Source of the DNA: Desulfonema limicola
GTDB lineage: Bacteria; Desulfobacterota; Desulfobacteria; Desulfobacterales; DYRC01
Direction of reading: 5' to 3'
Length of the DNA: 6,578 bases
NCBI GenBank assembly: GCA_020718925.1
Contig: DYRC01000044.1
Coordinates: 1-6,578 of the forward strand
Numbering within the stretch: the first letter of the stretch is position 1; each line of letters opens with the position of its first letter. Under the pieces are notes generated by a model. It searched no databases. It had not been told where the DNA came from and saw only the letters and a list, made by a program, of their open reading frames with translations. A program made the translations under genes and the position numbers. Of the stretch, positions 1 through 4,904 are shown piece by piece.

Positions 1-19
1 AAAAAAGCGAATACTCTCT

Positions 20-46
20 CCCCCCTTCCCTTCCAGGGAAGGGGGG
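20..46. repeat. GC-rich perfect hairpin, probable dispersed intergenic repeat
   Basis: A perfect 12-bp inverted repeat (arms 20-31 and 35-46, CCCCCCTTCCCT against AGGGAAGGGGGG) is separated by 3 bases. A second G-run (49-54) and the end GGTTAG follow at once. There is no T-run on the plus strand after the stem, so it is not a convincing terminator for an upstream plus-strand gene. Its C-run/G-run make-up resembles small palindromic REP or MITE-like elements scattered between genes in many bacterial genomes. Assignment to such a family is inference and needs other copies in the genome. Confidence 0.6.
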
Positions 47-71
47 CAGGGGGGTTAGTTCCGCCCATCCC

Positions 72-106
72 ATCTGAAATAATATATCGAAAATATCCGA
101 AATAAT
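72..106. repeat. Short direct repeats just upstream of the promoter
   Basis: ATCTGAAATAAT (72-83) and ATCCGAAATAAT (95-106) match at 11 of 12 bases and lie 23 bp apart, close to two helical turns. A degenerate copy, ATCGAAAATAT (86-96), lies between them. The set ends 5 bp before the -35 box. It could be a binding site for an activator, or an AT-rich UP-element-like tract. The repeats are seen directly; the function is inferred. Confidence 0.4.
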
Positions 107-111
107 GCTTC

Positions 112-140
112 TTGACAACAATAGTTTATTGTTTTATTAT
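112..140 (+). promoter_or_regulatory. Sigma70-type promoter of the operon
   Basis: A perfect -35 box TTGACA (112-117) and a near-consensus -10 box TATTAT (135-140) are separated by exactly 17 bp. Transcription would start near 147, giving a leader of about 23 nt before the ATG at 170. A sigma54 GG-N10-GC pattern was looked for in this leader and not found. This is the only convincing promoter seen in the window. Confidence 0.8.
117..133. promoter_or_regulatory. Palindromic operator candidate between -35 and -10
   Basis: A perfect inverted repeat, AACAATA-GTT-TATTGTT, occupies almost the whole spacer between the two promoter boxes, where a bound protein would block RNA polymerase. A further TATTG lies 11 bp after the right arm's TATTG, at 138-142, with CAAT at 154-157, possibly a weaker second site. 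The first gene encodes a DUF134 protein with a helix-turn-helix, so autoregulation through this site is the simplest model. That link is inference. Confidence 0.55.
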
Positions 141-169
141 TGGCGTATGCTAACAATTAAGGAGGGAAT

Positions 170-934
170 ATGGCAAGACCGTTCAAATGCAGGCAGATAG
201 AATTTTCCCCCCAAACCACATATTTCAAACCGGCAGGCATTCCGCTGCGCGAGCTTGAAGAAGTGGTCATAACCCTTGACGAAGTTGAGACGTTGCGGCT
301 TGCCCATCTGGAAAGCTTGTATCAGGAGCAGGCGGCTGAAAAGATGAATATTTCACGGCAGACATTCGGCAACATTCTCAATACTGCGTATCGGAAAATT
401 GCAGATGGGATTGTGAATGCCAAAGCCATCAAAATTGATGGCGGCGTATGTCAGCCAAAAGAATTGAGTAGCGAAGAAAGCCATGCGAAAGGAATTTTTA
501 TGAAAGTTGCGGTCAGTTCCACAGGAAAAGAGTTGAATTCCCCGATAGATACGCATTTCGGGCGCTGCGCTTATTTTGTGATTGCAGATACCGAGACCAT
601 GCAGACCGAAGTATGTGAAAATCAGAGCGCCAAATTGTCAATGGGCGCGGGAATCGAAGCGGCGCGATTTGTGGTTTCCAAAGGCGTTAATGCGGTGCTT
701 ACCGGCGTCTGCGGACCCAAAGCAGAACAGGTGTTTCAGGCTGCGGATATTCAGATTATTCAGGGACAGGGCGGAACAGTTCTGTCTGCGATTGAAAGAT
801 TGAAGAACGGTCAGGTATCATCTGCACCGGAAAGTTCCGGAGTTCCCGCAGGCGCGGGAGGCGGACGGGGAATGGGTGGTGCCGGACGCGGTATGGGCGG
901 CGGCGGACGCGGCGCATGCAAACGGGGCAATTAA
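170..934 (+). CDS. DUF134 DNA-binding protein fused to a NifX/ORP-type domain
   Basis: A 254-residue protein that probably regulates its own operon in response to a metal cofactor. Residues 1 to about 100 match the DUF134 family: the start MARPFKCRQIEF, a helix-turn-helix around 50-75 (LYQEQAAEKMNISRQTF), and the following IVNAKAIKIDGG. Residues 111 to about 212 form a dinitrogenase iron-molybdenum cofactor (NifX/NifB-C/ORP) domain, with MKVAVSS at its start, HFGRC at 129-133 and a GVCGPKA turn at 179-185. The tail, residues 228-254, is almost all Gly with Arg, Met and one Cys, and is encoded by a 21-bp tandem repeat. The start at ATG 170 has an excellent ribosome site (AAGGAGGG, 159-166). 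It is the first gene after the promoter. The domain calls are firm; regulation by ligand binding to the second domain is inference. Confidence 0.9.
   Translation: MARPFKCRQIEFSPQTTYFKPAGIPLRELEEVVITLDEVETLRLAHLESLYQEQAAEKMNISRQTFGNILNTAYRKIADGIVNAKAIKIDGGVCQPKELSSEESHAKGIFMKVAVSSTGKELNSPIDTHFGRCAYFVIADTETMQTEVCENQSAKLSMGAGIEAARFVVSKGVNAVLTGVCGPKAEQVFQAADIQIIQGQGGTVLSAIERLKNGQVSSAPESSGVPAGAGGGRGMGGAGRGMGGGGRGACKRGN
489..502 (+). promoter_or_regulatory. Possible internal translation start for the free NifX/ORP domain
   Basis: Inside the DUF134 fusion gene, AAGGA (489-493) is followed after 6 bases by an in-frame ATG at 500-502. That ATG encodes Met111, exactly where a stand-alone NifX/ORP protein would normally begin (MKVAVSS). 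It could yield a free domain of 144 residues, or it may be the relic of a separate gene before fusion. The sequence match is direct; use as a start is inference. Confidence 0.4.
863..913 (+). repeat. 21-bp imperfect tandem repeat in the 3' end of the first gene
   Basis: Two 21-bp units (863-883 and 884-904) and a partial third (905-913), each starting GGACG, encode the Gly-Arg-Gly-Met-Gly-Gly type repeats at the C terminus of the DUF134 fusion protein. The unit length is a multiple of three, so changes in copy number would keep the frame. The tail probably lengthened by slippage or duplication. Confidence 0.6.
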
Positions 935-952
935 CCATAAGGAAGGTGAATT

Positions 953-1120
953 ATGCCGAAACAGAATAATGCAAACTGTCCGGGAAAAGGATCAAAATCC
1001 GGCGGAGGTAAAGGCGGATGCTGCGGGAATCAGGGCAAACAGAATTCCGGCGGACAACAGGGGCAGGGTAAAGGTTCCGGTAAGGGAGGACAGCAGGGTT
1101 CAAATCAGGGCGGAAAATAG
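953..1120 (+). CDS. Small Gly/Lys/Gln-rich protein of 55 residues
   Basis: This small gene starts at ATG 953, 18 bp after the first gene's stop, behind a good ribosome site (AAGGAAGGTGA, 939-949). It reads MPKQNNANCPGKG and ends in SNQGGK before TAG. About a third of its residues are Gly (20 of 55), with 8 Lys, 9 Gln, three Cys (Cys9, Cys23, Cys24) and no acidic residue, so it is basic and probably disordered. No domain is recognised. An overlapping longer reading frame (876-1124) lacks a ribosome site and family resemblance, and is judged spurious. The Cys pair and Gly-rich make-up recall the tails of neighbouring proteins, which hints at metal binding or handling; that is inference. It is real as judged by ribosome site, spacing and position, not by homology. 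Confidence 0.7.
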   Translation: MPKQNNANCPGKGSKSGGGKGGCCGNQGKQNSGGQQGQGKGSGKGGQQGSNQGGK

Positions 1121-1170
1121 CTGAATAAAAACTTTCTTTTTTAAATCAATTCTGAGATAAGGAGGCAGTT

Positions 1171-1419
1171 ATGCCAGGTGGTGATCAGACAGGTCCCATA
1201 GGAATGGGCGCAATGACAGGAATGGGCGCCGGATATTGCGGTGGTTCAACCATCGGAGGTCGCGGTATTCGTCAACGGGGATGGAGATGTTGGTCATGGT
1301 TTAACAGACAGCCGGATACAGATGAAGAACTCCGAAGGCTGAAATCGCAATCCGAAACCATGGAAAACCAATTGAAACAACTGCATAGCCGGATAGATGA
1401 ACTGAATGGACAAAGATAG
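1171..1419 (+). CDS. DUF5320-type small protein
   Basis: An 82-residue protein whose start, MPGGDQTGPIGMGAMTGMGAGYC, has the typical pattern of the DUF5320 family, found beside DUF134 and NifX/ORP genes in anaerobes. Residues 1 to about 35 are Gly/Met-rich with one Cys at 23. A Trp/Arg-rich patch follows (RGWRCWSWF). Residues from about 50 to the end (DTDEELRRLKSQSETMENQLKQL and onward) are charged with leucine spacing suited to a coiled coil, so it may dimerise or dock on a partner. The start at ATG 1171 has a strong ribosome site (AAGGAGG, 1159-1165). It lies 50 bp after the preceding small gene. The family role is unknown; membership of the cofactor cluster is the main clue. Confidence 0.85.
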   Translation: MPGGDQTGPIGMGAMTGMGAGYCGGSTIGGRGIRQRGWRCWSWFNRQPDTDEELRRLKSQSETMENQLKQLHSRIDELNGQR

Positions 1420-1425
1420 CAGGCA

Positions 1426-1460
1426 GTCGGAGTAAAAGAGCGACACTTTTTTACTCCGAC
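1426..1460. terminator. Intercistronic hairpin, possible attenuator or processing site
   Basis: A perfect 12-bp inverted repeat (GTCGGAGTAAAA at 1426-1437, TTTTACTCCGAC at 1449-1460) extends inward by three more pairs, one of them G-U, leaving a 5-base loop (1441-1445). It lies 6 bases after the DUF5320 gene's stop. No T-run follows the stem on the plus strand, so it is a poor classical terminator. It may instead protect the upstream mRNA or lower transcription into the Mrp gene. The structure is certain at sequence level; its role is inferred. Confidence 0.5.
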
Positions 1461-1504
1461 ACAAATTCTGATATGTAATTGTATTGTATATAAAGGAGAT
1501 ATTG

Positions 1505-2674
1505 ATGGAAGAAGAGGCATCTGTTCGGGAATCGCTTGAAAAAATAAAAAACAAGCTTCTTGTGATGAGCGGCAAGGGCGGGGTCGGCAAAACAAGCGTA
1601 TCGGTTAATCTTTCTCTGGTGCTTGCAGCAAGAGGCTTTAAGGTCGGGCTGATGGATGTTGATATTCACGGTCCTGATATTCCGAGAATGCTCGGACTTT
1701 CAGGAATGATAGGCGTAGACGAACATCAGAAGATGGTTCCGATGAGCTATTCCGAAAACCTGAAAGTGGTTTCGATAGAGTCGCTTATCTTGGATAAAGA
1801 TCAGGCAATTATCTGGCGGGGACCGAAAAAAAATGCCGCTATCAAACAGTTTATCGGGGATGTTGCCTGGGGTGAACTTGATTATCTGATCATTGATTCT
1901 CCTCCGGGAACAGGAGACGAACCGCTGACCGTTGCCCAGACAATTCCTGACGCCAAAGCGATTATCGTAACCACGCCTCAGGAGATTTCTCTTGCAGATG
2001 TGAGAAAGTCCATTAATTTCTGCAAAGCATTGTCAATAGAAATCTTCGGAATCATTGAGAATATGAGCGGTTTTACCTGCCCCAACTGCGGGACGATGGT
2101 TTATTTATTCGGTTCAGGCGGCGGGGAACAGATGTCCGGGTCCTTTGAAATACCGTTTTTGGGAAAAATTCCGTTTGATACACGGATGGTACTTTGCGCT
2201 GACTCCGGCACCTCTTTTCAGGAAAAATTTGCCGATGCCCAAGTCGCAAAAGTTTTTACAGAACTGGCTGAAAAAATAGCCGGAAAAAATTCAACTCTCA
2301 GGAGAACTCATCAGATGAAATTTGCAATACCTACGGAAAATGGAAAACTGACCGCGCATTTCGGACATTGTATAGAATTTGCGCTGCTGGATGTGGAAAA
2401 CAACAAAATCATCAAAAAAGAAATCGCAGTGCCGCCGCCGCATGAACCGGGCGTACTTCCGAAATGGCTGGGGCAGCTTAAAGTCAATGTTGTGATTGCG
2501 GGCGGCATGGGTCCCCGGGCAGTTGATCTGCTGAAAGAACAAGGCATCGTTGTCATTATCGGCGCACCGATTGAAACCCCTGAAACGCTGGTGATGGGTT
2601 ATCTGAACAAAACGCTGGATGGCGGCAAAAACCTCTGCGATGGCGGTGATCATCATAACTGCGGTGGTCATTAA
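1505..2674 (+). CDS. Mrp/NBP35-type Fe-S carrier ATPase with C-terminal ORP/NifX domain (MrpORP)
   Basis: A 389-residue cytosolic protein. Residues 1 to about 262 are an Mrp/NBP35 ATPase, which carries 4Fe-4S clusters to target proteins. It has a deviant Walker A (GKGGVGKTS, 23-31), switch I DVDIHGPDIPRMLG (51-64), Walker B IIDSPPGTGDE (129-139) and the dimer-interface cluster motif CPNC (192-195). Residues 271-389 are an ORP/NifX-type domain that starts MKFAIPTENGKLTAHFGHC and ends in a His/Cys-rich tail (LCDGGDHHNCGGH). This architecture equals MrpORP of Desulfovibrio, a partner of the Mo-Cu orange protein. ATG 1505 is chosen because AAGGAGAT (1493-1500) lies just before it; a longer reading from TTG 1484 would have to run through that ribosome site. 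No separate ORP gene is present in the window, so this fused domain may do its job. Confidence 0.93.
   Translation: MEEEASVRESLEKIKNKLLVMSGKGGVGKTSVSVNLSLVLAARGFKVGLMDVDIHGPDIPRMLGLSGMIGVDEHQKMVPMSYSENLKVVSIESLILDKDQAIIWRGPKKNAAIKQFIGDVAWGELDYLIIDSPPGTGDEPLTVAQTIPDAKAIIVTTPQEISLADVRKSINFCKALSIEIFGIIENMSGFTCPNCGTMVYLFGSGGGEQMSGSFEIPFLGKIPFDTRMVLCADSGTSFQEKFADAQVAKVFTELAEKIAGKNSTLRRTHQMKFAIPTENGKLTAHFGHCIEFALLDVENNKIIKKEIAVPPPHEPGVLPKWLGQLKVNVVIAGGMGPRAVDLLKEQGIVVIIGAPIETPETLVMGYLNKTLDGGKNLCDGGDHHNCGGH
2299..2317 (+). promoter_or_regulatory. Possible internal translation start for the free ORP domain of MrpORP
   Basis: CAGGAG (2299-2304) lies 10 bases before an in-frame ATG (2315-2317) encoding Met271, the canonical first residue of an ORP/NifX domain (MKFAIPTENG). 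Initiation here would make a free 119-residue ORP-like protein, close to the size of stand-alone ORP proteins. The spacing is a little long. The site may be functional or a trace of gene fusion. Confidence 0.35.
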
Positions 2675-2689
2675 GAGAAAGATTGCATT

Positions 2690-3523
2690 ATGAGCGGTTT
2701 TAAGATAACAACGCTTGTGGAAAATTCGGTTTCTGCAAGTTTATCGCTTATCGGTGAACACGGGCTTTCGTTTCTGATTGAAACAGATCGGCAAAAGATT
2801 CTTTTTGATACGGGACAGGGCTTTGCCATTTTAAAAAATGCCGATGCGCTGGGAATCGATCTGAGCGGGATTGATACGGTGGTGTTGAGTCATGGTCATT
2901 ATGATCATGCCGGAGGAGTAAAATCGCTGCTCACCCGAAATACAAGCTTTACGCTGATCGCTCATCCCGGCGTATTTGAGCATAAACTGATTTGCAGAAA
3001 CGGCAGAGATATGTTTATCGGCTTTTCCGAAAGCAAAGCAACGCTTGAGCAATGCGGTGTGCGGCTTTGCCTGAAAAAAACGCCTGTTGAGATCGTCCCC
3101 GGAATGATGACAACCGGCGAAATTCCGATGAACACGGATATTGAAGCGGTTGAAGATATGTTTTTCAAAACAGATATGCAGGGCAGGGTTCCGGATACAT
3201 TTTCAGATGAAAACGCCCTGATTCTGGATACGGAAAAAGGAATTGTCGTGATACTCGGATGCGCTCATCGGGGAGTGATCAACACGCTGAAGCATGTATC
3301 GCATCTGAGTGGAAACAAAAAGATTCACGCAATTATCGGCGGGCTGCATCTGGTATCTGCCGATAACGATAAACTCCGAAAAATAGCGGAATTATTGCAG
3401 GAATTTCATATTGAAAAGCTGATCGTGGGACATTGTACGGGATTCAAGGGCATGGCAGAGATTTTTTATCGTTTCAAAGATGCCCTGATTCCGAACATTG
3501 TGGGGCATCAGATTGAATTTTAA
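2690..3523 (+). CDS. Metallo-beta-lactamase-fold hydrolase, DHPS-like class
   Basis: A 277-residue protein with the complete metal-binding set of a class II MBL-fold enzyme: FDTGQG (39-44), HGHYDHAGG (68-76), GCAHRG (190-195), GGLHL (217-221) and GHCTGF (247-252). This pattern fits the branch often annotated as 7,8-dihydropterin-6-yl-methyl-aminobenzene phosphate synthase-like, related to a step in archaeal methanopterin synthesis. That name should not be taken as its substrate here: nothing else in the window points to pterin synthesis. It probably binds two metal ions and is cytosolic, as no signal peptide is seen. The ATG at 2690 lies 15 bp after the MrpORP stop, with only a weak ribosome site (AGAGAAAG). 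Its place in a cofactor operon is unexplained. Confidence 0.88.
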   Translation: MSGFKITTLVENSVSASLSLIGEHGLSFLIETDRQKILFDTGQGFAILKNADALGIDLSGIDTVVLSHGHYDHAGGVKSLLTRNTSFTLIAHPGVFEHKLICRNGRDMFIGFSESKATLEQCGVRLCLKKTPVEIVPGMMTTGEIPMNTDIEAVEDMFFKTDMQGRVPDTFSDENALILDTEKGIVVILGCAHRGVINTLKHVSHLSGNKKIHAIIGGLHLVSADNDKLRKIAELLQEFHIEKLIVGHCTGFKGMAEIFYRFKDALIPNIVGHQIEF

Positions 3524-3543
3524 GCAAGATGAAAGGACTTGAA

Positions 3544-3909
3544 ATGGAAAAAGTTCTGATTGTGGGATGTAAAAGAGCGATGGATGACGTGTGCATCGGA
3601 TGCTCCAGATGTATGGTGGGATTCAACCGGAGAGACGGCGAATTCAGCCGCTACAAAGATACAGACGCACAGCTTATCGGTCTTCTGAACTGCGGGGATT
3701 GTCCGGGCGCAACAGTTGTTACCCGGCTGGCGCAAATCAACCTTTGGAACAAACCCATGAATGAAAAAGTTACCAAAGTTCATATCGCGCCCTGCATTAC
3801 GGATCACTGTCCTTATAAAGAGCCGATTATTGCCAAAATCAAGGCAAAAGCCGGGGTTGAGGTGATTGAAGGGACACATCCCTATAAACCTGAAAATATT
3901 TTTGCATAA
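3544..3909 (+). CDS. CGGC-domain protein, cysteine-rich
   Basis: A 121-residue protein of the CGGC-domain family, a putative metal-binding family common in anaerobes. It shows MEKVLIVGCKR at the start, CIGCSRC at 17-23, the family's namesake motif near 50 and CITDHCPY at 84-91. Eight cysteines are in positions that fit the family (9, 17, 20, 23, 50, 53, 84, 89). The namesake motif reads CGDC here (50-53), with Asp replacing the second Gly, while both Cys are kept. Start choice: ATG 3544 has AAGGA at 3533-3537 in front; an in-frame ATG at 3529 has no good ribosome site and would add five residues. It lies 20 bp after the MBL gene. The biochemical role of the family is not known; metal or Fe-S binding is likely from the cysteines. 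Confidence 0.85.
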   Translation: MEKVLIVGCKRAMDDVCIGCSRCMVGFNRRDGEFSRYKDTDAQLIGLLNCGDCPGATVVTRLAQINLWNKPMNEKVTKVHIAPCITDHCPYKEPIIAKIKAKAGVEVIEGTHPYKPENIFA

Positions 3910-3920
3910 GGATTGTCAAG

Positions 3921-4169
3921 ATGCCGTTATTTGATTATCAATGCTTGGATTGCGGTCAATCGTCAGAGCTTCTGCTGGTAAGTTCCGCGGACGCGCTTCA
4001 ATGCCGGTCATGCGGCAGCAGCAACCTGAAAAAGCTTATTTCCACGCCCTCTTCTGCGTCCGGTCCTCCGAAAAACAGGCTGCCCGGACACGGAGATACC
4101 GGATGTTGCGGATCTGCTCCGGGACATGGAAATTGTGCGGGACCGGGGAGTTGCTGCGGAAGAGCCTGA
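3921..4169 (+). CDS. FmdB-type zinc ribbon protein with Cys/Gly-rich tail
   Basis: An 82-residue protein that begins MPLFDYQCLDCG, the hallmark of FmdB-family putative regulatory proteins. Two CxxC pairs (8-11 and 28-31) form a zinc ribbon, ending in the usual SNLKKLISTPS segment. After about residue 48 comes a low-complexity Gly/Pro/Cys/His tail with paired cysteines (GCCGS and SCCGRA). The family was named for its link to the formylmethanofuran dehydrogenase operon, a molybdenum enzyme, but its true role is unknown. It starts 11 bp after the CGGC gene, with AAGGA at 3908-3912 overlapping that gene's stop. Its TGA shares bases with the next ATG (TGATG). Confidence 0.85.
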   Translation: MPLFDYQCLDCGQSSELLLVSSADALQCRSCGSSNLKKLISTPSSASGPPKNRLPGHGDTGCCGSAPGHGNCAGPGSCCGRA

Positions 4170-4483
4170 TGGACATCATGTTAGACCTATCCCCGTTTTG
4201 CATTCAGACAGAAGCCAAACGGACATACACAAAGCTGCTGAACCGATATTTCAAAGCAGATGGGGATAAGTCTGTCATGGAAGAACAGATCGAAGGCTTG
4301 ACGTTTTTTTTAAAACATGCGGATTTCGGTTATCTTCGCCACCGGTATCCCGAATTGAGCGGAGATATAAATACCCGGATTATTCTCAGAATACCGGAAA
4401 ATCAGCATGAAACGCAGATTATATGTCAGGAAAAAAGCATTGATCCGAAATTCAGAGTTGAAGATGGAAGAGACAAAACATAA
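4169..4483 (+). CDS. Unrecognised 104-residue protein
   Basis: This protein is not recognised. It starts MDIMLDLSPFCIQTEAKRTY and has a conserved-looking middle with FLKHADFGYLRHRYPELSG at 47-65, followed by a beta-like stretch (TRIILRIP). It appears soluble: there is no signal peptide or membrane segment, and one Cys at 11 plus one near 85. The reading frame is open far upstream to 3941, but that part overlaps the FmdB gene, so the start is placed at 4169. There TGATG couples it to the FmdB stop, and GGAAGAG (4158-4164) serves as ribosome site. ATG 4178 is a less likely alternative. It overlaps the next gene by 20 bp, so it is probably made with the IscU-like scaffold and could be its partner; that is inference from position only. 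Confidence 0.72.
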   Translation: MDIMLDLSPFCIQTEAKRTYTKLLNRYFKADGDKSVMEEQIEGLTFFLKHADFGYLRHRYPELSGDINTRIILRIPENQHETQIICQEKSIDPKFRVEDGRDKT

Positions 4484-4904
4484 CGAGACTGATTTTTTAC
4501 AGACGCATTCCATGCGGTATCTGGAAATGGCGTTTCGGACAGATAAGCGGGAAATCATCAAAAATCCCGATGGATACGGCAGCCGAACCGGTGTTTGCGG
4601 AGATACGATTGAGATATTTCTCACCGTTCAAAACGATTGTATTCAATCGGTCTCCTATTATACCGAAGGATGTATGAATACCAACGCCTGCGGCAATACG
4701 GTCGCGCTTCTGGCAGAAGGAAAGCCGCTGGATCAGGCATGGGAAATCAAGCCGGAAACCATCACGGATTATCTGGAAACCCTGCCGCCCCATGAAACGC
4801 ATTGTGCGGAATTGGCAATCGGCGCGTTTTATCTCGCGCTGTCTGATTATCAGGAAATGAAGAAACATCCATGGAAAAAATCATACACAAGGACAAACAG
4901 ATGA
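4464..4904 (+). CDS. IscU/NifU-N-like Fe-S cluster scaffold protein
   Basis: A 146-residue protein resembling the IscU/NifU N-terminal scaffold family, on which Fe-S clusters are built before transfer. The three ligand cysteines are visible: GVCGD (Cys45 with its partner Asp47), the GCMNTNACGN loop (Cys70, plus an extra Cys76) and HCAEL (Cys114). Cys59 is a further cysteine. The length fits a one-domain scaffold with no Nfu domain. ATG 4464 is preferred: an upstream in-frame ATG at 4407 would add 19 basic residues lying fully inside the preceding gene. Its own ribosome site is weak (CAGAG, then GAAG), consistent with coupling to the preceding gene by a 20-bp overlap. No cysteine desulfurase is seen in the window, so sulfur must come from elsewhere. 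Confidence 0.87.
   Translation: MEETKHNETDFLQTHSMRYLEMAFRTDKREIIKNPDGYGSRTGVCGDTIEIFLTVQNDCIQSVSYYTEGCMNTNACGNTVALLAEGKPLDQAWEIKPETITDYLETLPPHETHCAELAIGAFYLALSDYQEMKKHPWKKSYTRTNR

Noticed and set aside
845..858. Small hairpin CCCGC-AGGC-GCGGG
   Set aside because: It lies inside a GC-rich coding stretch with biased Gly codons and has no following T-run; expected by composition.
876..1124. An 82-residue plus-strand reading frame overlapping the end of the DUF134 fusion gene and the small Gly-rich gene
   Set aside because: It overlaps a clear gene by 59 bp, has no ribosome site, and covers the better supported frame at 953-1120, which has one.
1484..1504. N-terminal extension of MrpORP from TTG 1484
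   Set aside because: The extension would encode the ribosome site of the better ATG at 1505 as protein; seven extra residues have no family support.
1461..1504. A second promoter before MrpORP, suggested by the AT-rich TATATA stretch
   Set aside because: No acceptable -35 box is found at 16-18 bp upstream of the TATA-like bases.
3941..4168. Upstream part of the open frame that continues into the 104-residue gene
   Set aside because: It lies fully inside the FmdB gene, whose zinc ribbon is clear; translation from TGATG at 4167-4171 explains the downstream gene.
170..4904. A nitrogen-fixation (nif) cluster, suggested by NifX-type and NifU-type domains
   Set aside because: No nitrogenase structural genes, NifB radical-SAM domain, NifE/N or NifS are present. 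The domain combination matches ORP-type clusters better.
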